This document shows positions 19,505 through 28,528 of a stretch of DNA of 64,000 nt, piece by piece. The position numbers and the translations under genes were made by a program. Location: assembly GCF_030053115.1 (NCBI RefSeq), contig NZ_CP125619.1, positions 4,661,501 to 4,725,500 of the forward strand, written 5' to 3'. The first letter of the stretch is position 1. The number at the start of each line of letters is the position of its first letter. The DNA comes from Pseudomonas svalbardensis. Lineage in GTDB: Bacteria > Pseudomonadota > Gammaproteobacteria > Pseudomonadales > Pseudomonadaceae. A model generated the notes under the pieces. It ran no database searches, was not told where the DNA came from, and worked only from the letters and a program-made list of their open reading frames with translations.

Positions 19505-20275
19505 ATGATGCTTGACGTCGAGCGTCTCGATGAGACGTGCATAAAAAAACTGGCCAACGAAGAAGTCCTCGCCGTCCGCGTCAAAGGCTTGTTGCCCAAG
19601 CCGCTGGCGATTCAGATTGGCGACAAGATCCTCGCCCCGGGCTTTGAAGGCTATATCAATGCGCCGAGCATCGGTCGCATCGGCATGGCGTTTTATGAAG
19701 CGGAAAACCAGCCGCTGCTGATCGAAGATTATTTCGAACGTGCCACCCGCAACATTGCGGAATTGCGCAACCGGTGTGCGCCCTATTCGTCCCCCGTCGA
19801 CACCCTGCGCTGCATGCTCGACGAGTCCTGGCCGGCGGGTGCGCACCTGGAAAATCTCTACGGTCGCAAGATGTATGTCGGGCTGTCCCGGGTGGTAAAA
19901 CCCGGGATCTGTTTTCTGGCCCACCACGACATTTTCGCCAAGGACGCCCCGGACAGTTACCAGGCTAAAAGCCTGGAAGCGCAGTTCGCCTGCAATGTTT
20001 ACCTGAACATGCCCGCCGAGGGCGGTGCACTGCAGATGTGGGACCACGACATCTCCCCGGACCAGTTTGACGAAATGCGTGGCGACAGTTACGGAATCGA
20101 TCCGGCTCTGCTCGGGACTCCGACCCTGGAGATTCTTCCCGAGCCGGGTGATTTCATCATGTTCAATTCGCGCTGCATGCACTCGGTGACACCGGGTGTG
20201 GCTGATCCGCGCTTGAGCCTTTCGTTCTTTGTCGGCTATCGCGGCAATGCTTCACCCCTTACTTTCTGGAGTTGA
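19505..20275 (+). CDS. Non-heme iron 2-oxoglutarate-dependent oxygenase, probably acting on a free amino acid
   Basis: 256 residues. The iron ligands can be placed at H140 and D142 (AHHDIFAKDAP) and H226, with R236 (PRLSLSFFVGYRG) as the 2-oxoglutarate anchor; the C-terminal half is a double-stranded beta-helix. The compact size and layout resemble stand-alone enzymes that hydroxylate or, when the aspartate is replaced by glycine, halogenate free amino acids (BesD-like family; recognised from memory, not searched). Because D142 is present, hydroxylation is expected rather than chlorination. The LysE-type exporter starts one base after its stop, with its ribosome site inside this gene, so the two are coupled. 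The start could also be the second methionine. Substrate unknown. Confidence 0.75.
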   Translation: MMLDVERLDETCIKKLANEEVLAVRVKGLLPKPLAIQIGDKILAPGFEGYINAPSIGRIGMAFYEAENQPLLIEDYFERATRNIAELRNRCAPYSSPVDTLRCMLDESWPAGAHLENLYGRKMYVGLSRVVKPGICFLAHHDIFAKDAPDSYQAKSLEAQFACNVYLNMPAEGGALQMWDHDISPDQFDEMRGDSYGIDPALLGTPTLEILPEPGDFIMFNSRCMHSVTPGVADPRLSLSFFVGYRGNASPLTFWS

Positions 20276-20276
20276 A

Positions 20277-20912
20277 ATGCTTTCGAATTACCTGGGCGAG
20301 TTTCTGGCGCTGGCAACTATCCACTTTCTGGCCGTGGTTGCACCCGGACCGGACTTCGCAGTGACCATCCGCCAGAGCGTGCGCTTCGGTCGACTGGTCG
20401 GGATTTGCACGGCGCTGGGCATCGGTGCGGGCATTTCCGTGCACGTGCTTTACACCTTGCTCGGGGTCGGCGCGCTGATGCACACGACGCCTTGGCTGCT
20501 GACGGTGGCCAAGGTTGTGGGTGGCGCTTACATTTTGTACCTCGGTGTCAGCCTGCTGCGCAGCAAGCCCAAGACCGTACTGGAAGGCGACAAACCTGAC
20601 GAACCGGTCGCAGAACAAACTTTGCTGAAGGCATTTACCACCGGCTTCCTGACCAACGCGACCAACCCGAAAGCCACACTGTTTTTCCTGGCGATCTTCA
20701 CCACCATCATCAGCACCACAACGCCACTGAAGATCCAGGCGCTTTACGGAATCTGGATGTGTTTTGTGAATGCGCTGTGGTTTGTGATCGTCGCGCTGTT
20801 CTTTTCCAGTGCCCGGGTACGGCTGCTGTTTATGCGCATGGGGCACTGGTTCGAACGCACCATGGGGGTGATTCTGATCCTGTTCGCCGGGCGCCTGATT
20901 CTGTCGATGTAA
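20277..20912 (+). CDS. LysE/RhtB family amino acid exporter
   Basis: 211 residues with five to six membrane helices and the family motif VAPGPDFAVTIRQS near residue 20. Members export basic or hydroxylated/neutral amino acids and homoserine lactones (family knowledge). The ATG lies two bases after the oxygenase stop and uses TGGAG within it, arguing that the exporter removes the oxygenase product or substrate. A terminator follows at once, so the cluster ends here. Confidence 0.92.
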   Translation: MLSNYLGEFLALATIHFLAVVAPGPDFAVTIRQSVRFGRLVGICTALGIGAGISVHVLYTLLGVGALMHTTPWLLTVAKVVGGAYILYLGVSLLRSKPKTVLEGDKPDEPVAEQTLLKAFTTGFLTNATNPKATLFFLAIFTTIISTTTPLKIQALYGIWMCFVNALWFVIVALFFSSARVRLLFMRMGHWFERTMGVILILFAGRLILSM

Positions 20913-20926
20913 AATCTGCGGCCATG

Positions 20927-20962
20927 CAAAAGGCCCGCTCAGTCGACTGGCGGGCCTTTTCC
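20927..20962 (+). terminator. Terminator of the oxygenase-exporter unit
   Basis: AAAAGGCCCGC pairs with GCGGGCCTTTT over an 11-base loop, 15 bases after the exporter stop. Confidence 0.88.
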
Positions 20963-21109
20963 GTTTCTGCGTCGCTTTTGCATTTCTGTGCGACAGATCT
21001 CACTTCAGGGACTCCCGGACTGCTCACTCGTGGTGTTAGTTTGGGAACGTTTTCTTGTCCCATCGATCAGCAACTTCTCACAAACGCCTGCAAAGGAATG
21101 CCCCCAGCA

Positions 21110-22849
21110 ATGAATTTCTCACTCAAGCACCTGGCCGCGTCGACTCTGATACTGGTCAGCCTTTCGTCGTTCACCCTGACAGCGCACGCTAACATCACCC
21201 CGCAACAGAGCGCGGCTATCCTCAAGACCTTCAGCGACGCATCGGTAACGGATTTCAGGCAGTTCCTGGGAGGCCTGGCCAAAAGCGACCTTGGCAAAAC
21301 CGACGACCTCGGCCCGGCCATCAGTGCCTTTCTCGACAACAAGACCCTTTCTTCAGAACAGCAGAACGAGATCCATCGCCTGCTCGGCCTCTATGCACGC
21401 GTGAAGTACGGCAGCGCCGCCACTGAGACCCTGCGCGAGTTGGTGGCCATCCCGACCTTCCGTGTGGATGGCGTTGCCCAGCACGACAATCCCGAATTCA
21501 TCAAGATCGCCGACAAGATCAAAAGCCTTGCCCAGGCCTTCAACCTGAACTTTCGCAACATCGACAATCGCGTCTATGAGATCTCCCTGGAAGGCAGTGG
21601 GGATGAAGTCGTGGGCATTCACGCGCATGCCGACGTGGTGCCCGTGACGCCGGAGAACTGGGTCCTGAAAGACGGCACCCAACTTGATCCGTTCAAGGTC
21701 ACTTTGATCGGCGACCGCCTGTATGGCCGGGGCACCGAGGATGACAAGAACGGCATCGTGGTGTCGCTCTATGCCATGAAGGTCATCAAGGAAGAGAAGC
21801 TGCCGCTGGCCAGGAATTTCAAGCTGCTGGTCGACACCACCGAAGAAACTACCGGCGACGCCATCCCCTATTACTTCGAAAACAACCCGACACCCAACTA
21901 CAACCTGGCGCTGGATGGCGGCTACCCGGTGGTGATTGCCGAGAAAGGCTACGGCACCGTCATGGCGAACTTTGCCAAGCGCAAGGCAGAGGGCAAGGGT
22001 GCTGAAATCATCTCGATGACGGGCGGCATGGCCACCAACCAAATTCCGTCGACGTCGGTCGCCACCCTTTTGAGTGACAAGCCTGCTGAGTTGGCCGCCA
22101 GCCTGCAGAAGGCAGGTAGCGATTATGCCAAGCGCAATGGCGGCAACTTCGAGGTAACCGCCAAGGTCGTCGGCAAGGACATCAAGCTGACGGTCACCGG
22201 CGTTTCGGCCCACTCCTCCGAGCCCGAGTCAGGTGTTAACCCGGTGGCCAGGATGCTGGATTTCATCAACAGCCTTGACGGAAAAGTCGCGCTCAAGCAC
22301 AACCACATTACCGATGCTGCTCGCTACGCCGCCGACAACTGGGGGCTGGATTACCTGGGTGGCAAATTGGCGGTCGGCTTTTCCGATGCCTTCATGGGAC
22401 CGTTGACCACTTCCCTGACCTATGTCGGGATGGATGAGAAAGCCTTCAAGCTCGCGGTCAACCTGCGGGTGCCGAAGGGCAAATCCCCCGAAGTGCTCAA
22501 AGCCGAAATCGCCGAAAAGCTTGGCGCCTGGAGCAAGAAGACCCACGTTGCGGTGGCCTTCGACTATTCGATCGCCGAGCCGATGTACCGCAACCCCGAG
22601 GGTGAATGGGTCAAGGCCCTGCTGGCTGTGGCCAGCGAAAACCTTGGCATGGAACACACGTTCAGTACTTCCGCCGGCGCCACCTCGGTCCATGAACTGC
22701 CCAATGGCGTGCAATTCGGCCTGGCCAGGCCCGAGATCAAGTACACCGGCCACACTGACAACGAGTTCAAGACCGTCGACCAGTTCTTGCTGGACCTGCA
22801 GATCGTGACCGAGATGATGGGGCGTATTGGGCAGTTGCCGAAGCTCTGA
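21110..22849 (+). CDS. Exported M20 family metallopeptidase (dipeptidase)
   Basis: 579 residues. A Sec signal peptide is visible (MNFSLKHLAASTLILV, cleavage near AHA-N at residue 27). The di-zinc site is readable: H173-A-D175, the bridging aspartate in GRGTEDDKNG (D211), and E245-E246 in DTTEETTGD. The frame is open upstream to 20759 through the end of the exporter gene, but that is out-of-frame shadow. An ATG four codons earlier sits directly on the AAAGGA site and is less likely. It probably cleaves dipeptides in the periplasm; not coupled to the upstream cluster because a terminator intervenes. Confidence 0.85.
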   Translation: MNFSLKHLAASTLILVSLSSFTLTAHANITPQQSAAILKTFSDASVTDFRQFLGGLAKSDLGKTDDLGPAISAFLDNKTLSSEQQNEIHRLLGLYARVKYGSAATETLRELVAIPTFRVDGVAQHDNPEFIKIADKIKSLAQAFNLNFRNIDNRVYEISLEGSGDEVVGIHAHADVVPVTPENWVLKDGTQLDPFKVTLIGDRLYGRGTEDDKNGIVVSLYAMKVIKEEKLPLARNFKLLVDTTEETTGDAIPYYFENNPTPNYNLALDGGYPVVIAEKGYGTVMANFAKRKAEGKGAEIISMTGGMATNQIPSTSVATLLSDKPAELAASLQKAGSDYAKRNGGNFEVTAKVVGKDIKLTVTGVSAHSSEPESGVNPVARMLDFINSLDGKVALKHNHITDAARYAADNWGLDYLGGKLAVGFSDAFMGPLTTSLTYVGMDEKAFKLAVNLRVPKGKSPEVLKAEIAEKLGAWSKKTHVAVAFDYSIAEPMYRNPEGEWVKALLAVASENLGMEHTFSTSAGATSVHELPNGVQFGLARPEIKYTGHTDNEFKTVDQFLLDLQIVTEMMGRIGQLPKL

Positions 22850-22858
22850 TTCCCTTTC

Positions 22859-22881
22859 GGACCCGCTATTTTGGCGGGTCC
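22859..22881 (+). terminator. Stem-loop after the dipeptidase gene
   Basis: GGACCCGC pairs with GCGGGTCC over a seven-base loop, 10 bases after the stop. No T-run follows, so termination strength is uncertain. Confidence 0.5.
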
Positions 22882-22910
22882 ACTGCTTTGATCGTAGCAA
22901 CGCATACCCT

Positions 22911-23040
22911 GTAGCAGCTGGCGAAGCCTGCGTTCGGCTGCGCAGCAGTCGTGAAATCAGGCAATGCGGTCCTTCAGGACTACCTCGCGCTCAGTTTTAC
23001 GACTGCTGCGCAGCCGAACGCAGGCTTCGCCAGCTGCTAC
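22911..23040. repeat. Long inverted REP pair (GTAGCAGCTGGCGAAGCC class)
   Basis: Arms of about 42 bases (GTAGCAGCTGGCGAAGCCTG... against its exact complement ending CCAGCTGCTAC) flank a 46-base centre. A second copy of the same class lies at 33461-33589. Together with the flanking hairpins it fills the 308-base gap between the dipeptidase gene and the tRNA array; no gene is seen there. Confidence 0.92.
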
Positions 23041-23117
23041 AAGGTGCGACTTGGCTTACCTGATCGGCATTTCCCGAAGAAGGTTGTTTTCTGTTGCGCC
23101 ATAAAAGACGCGCAAAC

Positions 23118-23152
23118 AAAAACGCCGCTCATTGCTGAGCGGCGTTTTCGTT
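23118..23152 (-). terminator. Terminator of the tRNA array
   Basis: AACGCCGCTCA pairs with TGAGCGGCGTT and is followed on the minus strand by a T-run. It lies just downstream of the last tRNA gene. Confidence 0.88.
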
Positions 23153-23157
23153 AAATA

Positions 23158-23233
<76 letters not shown>

Positions 23234-23236
23234 AAA

Positions 23237-23312
23237 TGGCGTCCCCTAGGGGACTCGAACCCCTGTTACCGCCGTGAAAGGGCGGTGTCCTAGGCCACTA
23301 GACGAAGGGGAC
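23237..23312 (-). tRNA. tRNA-Glu (TTC), copy distal to promoter
   Basis: 76 bases with encoded CCA. The acceptor stem GTCCCCT/AGGGGAC and anticodon TTC (CTTTCAC loop) are readable. Three bases separate it from the following tRNA-Gly. Confidence 0.97.
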
Positions 23313-23417
23313 ACGCTAACTGAAACACATGGTGTGTATTTCAGTGCCCAAATCCGCATCCGAAGATGCTGGTTCTGGTTTCACTCAGCCCTGCCCGAAA
23401 GCAACGCTGTTTAAAAT

Positions 23418-23493
<76 letters not shown>

Positions 23494-23496
23494 ATA

Positions 23497-23572
23497 TGGC
23501 GTCCCCTAGGGGACTCGAACCCCTGTTACCGCCGTGAAAGGGCGGTGTCCTAGGCCACTAGACGAAGGGGAC
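23497..23572 (-). tRNA. tRNA-Glu (TTC), copy proximal to promoter
   Basis: Appears identical over 76 bases to the copy at 23237-23312. It is the first gene of the Glu-Gly-Glu-Gly array, about 60 bases from the promoter. Confidence 0.97.
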
Positions 23573-23634
23573 ACACGTACAACATTCACTCCCTACCGCG
23601 TTTCGCTGTGTGCTTTACGCTGTAAGTGGCGCGC

Positions 23635-23663
23635 ATTCTATGGATGGATTGAGGGGTCGTCAA
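23635..23663 (-). promoter_or_regulatory. Strong sigma-70 promoter of the tRNA array
   Basis: On the minus strand TTGACG (23663-23658) and TAGAAT (23640-23635) are exactly 17 bases apart, followed by a G+C-rich discriminator (GCGCGCC), as expected for a stable-RNA promoter under stringent control. relA lies elsewhere in this same window. The rest of the 380-base gap up to 23953 (A+T-rich near 23680) shows no gene. Confidence 0.82.
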
Positions 23664-23953
23664 CCCCCAGATATAAATTTATTTAAATCAATGACTTCGC
23701 CCTGCTTTGAGACACTAATCGGGCTTTTCCGTCGCCCGGGGTTTGACGCCTATATTCTGACACCCGCCAAGACGTTATAGTCCACCTACGCCAAAGATGA
23801 TGGCATTGTGCACCGCGCACGCTATTACTTATATAAGCAGGAACGCGGCCGATACAGGCAGTGCAGTAGCCGATTCAACTCGCTGAGTGGCGCTATGCGT
23901 CCCAATGCCAAGCCACTACACTCGCACGCGAACCCCATAAAGAGGTCTTACCG

Positions 23954-24724
23954 GTGACACCACTCATGATCACCCTGCTAGTCATAGCCGGGATCGCACT
24001 ATTGATCGCCATTGGCTACATGAACCATGTGGTGGAAAACAATAAGCTGGAAAAGGCCCGCGCCAAGGTTGAGCTCAACGATCGTCTGCGTCGTTGCGGC
24101 GAAATCACCGAGACCTTTCCCGGCCAGTTGATGACACCGGCACTCAAGCTGCTGTTGACCCGTCTGGAATTGAACGTCTGCCAACGCCTGCTCAATCTGG
24201 AAAAAACCAGCTCCAACCTCAAGGCACGGATTGGCGAACTGAGCGCCTTGGTCGGCCATGGCGAATCGATCCCGGTCAACAACCCGCCGGCACCGATTCA
24301 GACCGAAGCCAAAGCTAAAGACGTACGCTTCCTGCTCGAAGCCATGCACGGCCAAATCACCCGCGCCGCACAGGACGGCTTCCTGCCAACCAACGAAGCC
24401 AAACGCTGGATCCGCGAAGTTCGCCACCTCCTGGTCCTGCTGCACATCGAATTCTTCAACAACCTCGGCCAGCACGCCCTGCAACAGAACCAGCCCGGCC
24501 AGGCCCGCCTGGCATTCGAGCGCGGCGTGCAATACCTGCGCAAACAACAGGAACCCCAGGTCTACGCCGAACAGCTGGAATACCTGGAAAAACTCCTGGC
24601 TCGCGCCAACGCACAAGTCATGGACAACATCGCCCCGGCAGAAGGCGAAGTGAACCAGCTGACCGAAGGCCTCAAAGACGTCGAGGCCGATGCGGACTGG
24701 AAGAAAAAAGTGATCTACGACTGA
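23954..24724 (+). CDS. Membrane-anchored coiled protein of unknown function
   Basis: 256 residues from a GTG start with AGAGGT upstream. One N-terminal membrane helix (residues 5-22) is followed by a soluble, mostly helical domain rich in charged residues; leucine-rich stretches at 60-100 and 150-220 look coiled. No catalytic motif is recognised. The central part (HIEFFNNLGQHALQQNQPGQARLAFERGV region) resembles one TPR-like helical hairpin pair. I do not recognise the family. Confidence 0.8.
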   Translation: MTPLMITLLVIAGIALLIAIGYMNHVVENNKLEKARAKVELNDRLRRCGEITETFPGQLMTPALKLLLTRLELNVCQRLLNLEKTSSNLKARIGELSALVGHGESIPVNNPPAPIQTEAKAKDVRFLLEAMHGQITRAAQDGFLPTNEAKRWIREVRHLLVLLHIEFFNNLGQHALQQNQPGQARLAFERGVQYLRKQQEPQVYAEQLEYLEKLLARANAQVMDNIAPAEGEVNQLTEGLKDVEADADWKKKVIYD

Positions 24725-24740
24725 TCACAAAAAACAGAGA

Positions 24741-24769
24741 AGCCACCTAAACAGGTGGCTTTTTTTTTG
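24741..24769 (+). terminator. Terminator after the membrane-anchored unknown gene
   Basis: AGCCACCT pairs with AGGTGGCT over a four-base loop, followed by eight T. Confidence 0.93.
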
Positions 24770-24881
24770 CGTTGAGTTTGGCGTGCCCCCCCCCCTAAAA
24801 AAACAGGTCAGCCGTCAGGCCGCCATCGCGGCGATGCGGCGACCCGACAAGCCCGGCTCCCACAGTTGATAGGTATACGCC

Positions 24882-26846
24882 TCAGAGCCGAAAGTGCCCC
24901 ACCATCCCCTTCAACTCAACCCCCAACTGCGCCAACTCAATACTGGAAGCCGCATTCCCCTGCATCGCCAACGAAGACTGATCTGCACTCGCCCGGATAC
25001 TCGTGACACTGCGATTAATCTCCTCAGCCACTGAACTCTGCTCCTCGGCAGCCGCTGCAATCTGCTGGTTCATCTGCTGAATCAAAGACACTGCCGCTGC
25101 GATACTCCCCAGCGCACTCTCAGTCTGCAACGCATCACTCACCGCCAGCTTCACCAGCTCGCCACTGTTCTGAATCTGCTGAACAGAAGACTGAGCCGCC
25201 GAACGCAAGGCACTCACCAGTCGCTCAATCTCCTCGGTAGACTGCTGAGTACGCTTGGCCAGGGCCCGCACTTCATCGGCCACCACCGCAAAGCCCCTGC
25301 CCTGCTCGCCAGCTCGAGCCGCCTCGATAGCGGCGTTGAGGGCCAACAGATTGGTCTGTTCGGCCACACTCTTGATGACGCTCAGTACCGTACCGATGTT
25401 CTGGATTTCCGCACTCAAACTTTCGATGCTCGAACTGGCCGAGGTAGCTGAATCCGCCAACTGTTCGATCCGCGCCATGCTCTGGCGCACCACCTGCTGA
25501 CCACTTTCAACCTTGCCGTCCGCCGTCTGCGCCGCCTGAGCGGCCTCCTCCGCGTTACGCGCAACGTCGTGCACGGTGGCGGTCATCTGGTTCATCGCGG
25601 TAGCGACCTGTTCGGTTTCTTCCTTCTGGCTGCTGACTTCAAGATTGGTCTGCTCGGTCACCGCCGACAACGACTGCGCTGAACTGGCCAACTGTTCGAT
25701 ACCCGCCTGCAAACCGCTGACAATACTGCTAAGCCCTGCGCCCATCTGCTGCATGGCCTGCATCAGCTGCCCGATCTCATCACGACGGGTCACTTCAACC
25801 GTCGCACTCAAATCGCCAGAGGCAATCTGTTGAGCAACACGGATCACACTGCGCAGCGGTGCCACGATCAACCGGGTAATCACCCAGGCCGCAATCAGCC
25901 CGACCAGCAGTGCCAGCGCCGAGGAACCGATGATCAGCAGCGAGTTCTTTTTCAGCTCCGTCTGCATCGACTGGTCTTCGGCGACATAGGCCTGATCCAC
26001 CCGCTCCACCACCTGAGCGGCGCGCTGATGGAGTTGCTCATAGACGGTTTTTTCCTGGGCCAGCAGACCGGTGTACTCGGCGAGTTTTTCGCTGAATCCG
26101 CCAATGTGTCCGACCACTTCATTGAGGACAGTCTGGTAACCCTCATCCTTGACCGTGGTTTTCAGCTGCTCGGCCTGGGTCAGTGCCTGGTCGGCCTGTT
26201 CGATCTTGCCCTGCCCTGCGCTGTCGTCGCCCTTGCGGCTCAGGTCCAGGCGCACACGCGCTTCGTTCATGGCTTGCAACATCAACCGCGACACCTGGCT
26301 GACCTGATTGGCCTGTTCGATGAACTGACCACCGTCCTTGCCTTCGGATTCCTTCAAGGTATAAGCGCCGTCATCGGCCAGCCCGGCCTGCAGCACGTCG
26401 AGGTTATTGGCCACGCTGGACACCGACCAACTGGCCATCTCCAGTGCCAGGTCCTTGGCCTGGCTGAGCGAGACGAACTCGTCAAAGGCCTTTCGGTAAG
26501 CCCCCAAAGACTGCTCGACGTCATTCATCACCGGCACGTTGGCCGCAGACGCCGCTTTCAGTTGGGTCGCCAGGGCGATCAGGCCGTCAACGCCCTCGCG
26601 CAGCGCATCGGCGGTTTTCGGGTTGCCGTGCAAGGCGTATTCCTGCTCGAGCAGTCTCACCTTGAGCAAACCGCTGTTGAGCGACGACATCTGCTTGAGC
26701 CCATCGAAGCGCTGGCTGATGGTTTGCAAGGACCATACGCCGATGGCCGCCACCAAGGCGGTCAACAGCAGCACCAGTACAAACCCGACACCCAGTTTTT
26801 TCGCCATACCGAGGTTGGCAAAACGTCCTTGCACGGCCGAAATCAT
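24882..26846 (-). CDS. Methyl-accepting chemotaxis protein with long periplasmic (HBM-like) sensor
   Basis: 654 residues from [17 protein letters not shown], which has GGGGA nine bases upstream; a longer open frame adds 29 unlikely residues. Membrane helix 1 is near residues 18-41 and helix 2 near 305-328. The roughly 260-residue all-helical periplasmic domain fits the helical bimodular (HBM) type, which binds organic acids in McpS-like receptors. HAMP follows, then the signalling hairpin with the conserved [19 protein letters not shown] tip. No CheB/CheR-binding pentapeptide is seen at the C-terminus (VGHFRL). The ligand is unknown. Confidence 0.94.
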   Translation of the reverse strand: MISAVQGRFANLGMAKKLGVGFVLVLLLTALVAAIGVWSLQTISQRFDGLKQMSSLNSGLLKVRLLEQEYALHGNPKTADALREGVDGLIALATQLKAASAANVPVMNDVEQSLGAYRKAFDEFVSLSQAKDLALEMASWSVSSVANNLDVLQAGLADDGAYTLKESEGKDGGQFIEQANQVSQVSRLMLQAMNEARVRLDLSRKGDDSAGQGKIEQADQALTQAEQLKTTVKDEGYQTVLNEVVGHIGGFSEKLAEYTGLLAQEKTVYEQLHQRAAQVVERVDQAYVAEDQSMQTELKKNSLLIIGSSALALLVGLIAAWVITRLIVAPLRSVIRVAQQIASGDLSATVEVTRRDEIGQLMQAMQQMGAGLSSIVSGLQAGIEQLASSAQSLSAVTEQTNLEVSSQKEETEQVATAMNQMTATVHDVARNAEEAAQAAQTADGKVESGQQVVRQSMARIEQLADSATSASSSIESLSAEIQNIGTVLSVIKSVAEQTNLLALNAAIEAARAGEQGRGFAVVADEVRALAKRTQQSTEEIERLVSALRSAAQSSVQQIQNSGELVKLAVSDALQTESALGSIAAAVSLIQQMNQQIAAAAEEQSSVAEEINRSVTSIRASADQSSLAMQGNAASSIELAQLGVELKGMVGHFRL

Positions 26847-26954
26847 TGCACTTAGTCCCCTGACATAGTCTGTTGACGCAGATTCGCAACGGGCCTGTAT
26901 CAACACAAGTCTCCGGCGTCGGAATAATGGCAAATAGCTACGCCTACGTCGTTT

Positions 26955-28346
26955 TCAGAACGCTTGAGGTCGATCCCGAGCGGTGGCCTGAAAAAACGCC
27001 CGGGCTCGCGGATCACAGGCATAGGCCACATTGATACGCTGCCAGCCACTGGCCTCTGCGGTGGGACTGAATGCCGTCGCTGAAGACAACAGGACACCGA
27101 AGCGCTGGGCTTGTTTGCGCACCTGAGCGTAGTCGGACATCCGCGATCGCGCCCAGATGAACAGGCCTCCAACCGGCTTGCCGAAAACCTCCCATTCGGC
27201 GTCTTCAAGCACTTGCAACGCAGCCTCCCTGTCATTGCTCAAACGCTGGCGCTGGCGCTGGACCAATTTGCGGTAGGCACCGCTGGCTAAAAGGCTTGCC
27301 AGCACCGACTCGCAAAACCGTGAAGCGCCCATGCTGCTGATCATCTTGACCTCGGCCAGCCGCGAAATAACCCCGGCGCCGGCCACTACAAAACCGACCC
27401 GCAACGAACTGCTGAGGGTTTTGGAGTAGCTGCCGACGTAGATCACGTTGTCATCGATACCCAACGCAGCGAGGCGCGTACCGGGGCCGCTGTGCAAATC
27501 CGCATAGACGTCGTCTTCGATCACCAGAAGGCCATAAGTTTTGGCTAATTGCAGAACCCGCTGCGCCACCGCCGGCGCCAGGCTGCTGCCAGTGGGATTG
27601 TGATAGAAGCTATTGATAAAGATCCCGCAGGGCCTGTACTTAACCAGCAGTGCCTCAAGCACTTCAATGTCCGGTCCGTGCGGGGTTCGTGGCACCTCGA
27701 TCATGCTGACACCGTGCAGCCTGAGCAAATCGAACAGCAAGGAATAACCGGGACTCTCCACCACCACGCAATCACCCGGCTTGAACAAGGTCCGCACGAT
27801 CAGGTCCAGCCCCTGACTGGCCCCCGCCGTTGTCAGGATCCGGCTTTCCTCCACCACGATATCCAGCTGTTTCAGGCGTTTGTGGATCTGCTGGCGCAAG
27901 GCTGGCAGGCCCAGCGGCGTGCTGTAGTTGAACAGGCCGGCCATGTCGGTGCGACTGACCTGACGGATCGCGTAGCTCAAGTCGTCAGTTTCGCGCCAGC
28001 TCTCGGGCAGTCCGCCACACCCCAGTTTGAGTTCGCCCGAAGTGCCGCCCTGCTTCGTTTCTACCCCCTCGAACCAGGGGCAGTCCTGTTGCCCTTGAGC
28101 GGCCGGCGCTGGCATGGCGACAATGAAACCGGCGCCATGACGCGACGCCAGCACTCCTTGAGCCACCAGACGCTCACAGGCCTCAACGACGCTGGACTGA
28201 CTGAGCAAATTGATCCGGGCGATTTGCCGCACGGAAGGCAAACGCGTCCCCGGCGGCACCTCGCCACGGCGAAGCCAGCAGGCTAGTGCGTCGACGATTT
28301 GCTGTACGACCGGCACCATTGCCTGTCGATCGATTCTCAACTCCAT
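26955..28346 (-). CDS. MocR-type regulator (GntR DNA-binding domain fused to aminotransferase-like domain)
   Basis: 463 residues. A GntR winged helix at residues 10-75 (PGTRLPSVRQIARINLLSQ) is joined by a linker to a fold-type I PLP domain; the PLP lysine is in VGSYSKTLSSSLRVG. MocR proteins sense PLP or amino-acid-derived aldimines and regulate vitamin B6 or amino acid genes (family knowledge). The ATG at 28346 is preferred to the TTG six bases upstream. Unusually, no divergent target gene is adjacent; the neighbours on both sides are on the same strand. Confidence 0.92.
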   Translation of the reverse strand: MELRIDRQAMVPVVQQIVDALACWLRRGEVPPGTRLPSVRQIARINLLSQSSVVEACERLVAQGVLASRHGAGFIVAMPAPAAQGQQDCPWFEGVETKQGGTSGELKLGCGGLPESWRETDDLSYAIRQVSRTDMAGLFNYSTPLGLPALRQQIHKRLKQLDIVVEESRILTTAGASQGLDLIVRTLFKPGDCVVVESPGYSLLFDLLRLHGVSMIEVPRTPHGPDIEVLEALLVKYRPCGIFINSFYHNPTGSSLAPAVAQRVLQLAKTYGLLVIEDDVYADLHSGPGTRLAALGIDDNVIYVGSYSKTLSSSLRVGFVVAGAGVISRLAEVKMISSMGASRFCESVLASLLASGAYRKLVQRQRQRLSNDREAALQVLEDAEWEVFGKPVGGLFIWARSRMSDYAQVRKQAQRFGVLLSSATAFSPTAEASGWQRINVAYACDPRARAFFQATARDRPQAF

Positions 28347-28480
28347 GAGCAAGCAAACTCCTGTCCGTTTTGCGGGAAACAGTTAATCACAGGATTGGTC
28401 GATCAGCTGTGCGACAACGCCGCTAAAACCGTCGGTTCTAACCATTTGAAACACATTGCCCAGCCCCGTTAAGGAACCGA

Positions 28481-28509
28481 AAAAAAACCCGCACAAATGC
28501 GGGTTTTTT
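28481..28509 (-). terminator. Terminator of the SDR gene
   Basis: AAAAAACCCGCA pairs with TGCGGGTTTTTT; runs of A and T on both sides make it bidirectional. It lies 20 bases beyond the SDR stop. Confidence 0.92.
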
Positions 28510-28528
28510 CCTACGCTGCAGTGCTTGG

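Noticed and set aside
19505-20275. Calling the oxygenase a radical halogenase.
   Set aside because: The iron-binding aspartate D142 is present, which blocks chloride coordination in known enzymes.
20759-21109. A longer N-terminus for the M20 peptidase reaching into the exporter gene.
   Set aside because: It is out-of-frame exporter sequence plus a terminator; the signal peptide at 21110 fixes the start.
22911-23040. Repeated palindromes here and elsewhere considered as a CRISPR array.
   Set aside because: They are single inverted pairs, not regularly spaced direct repeats with unique spacers, and no cas gene is present; they fit REP/BIME elements.
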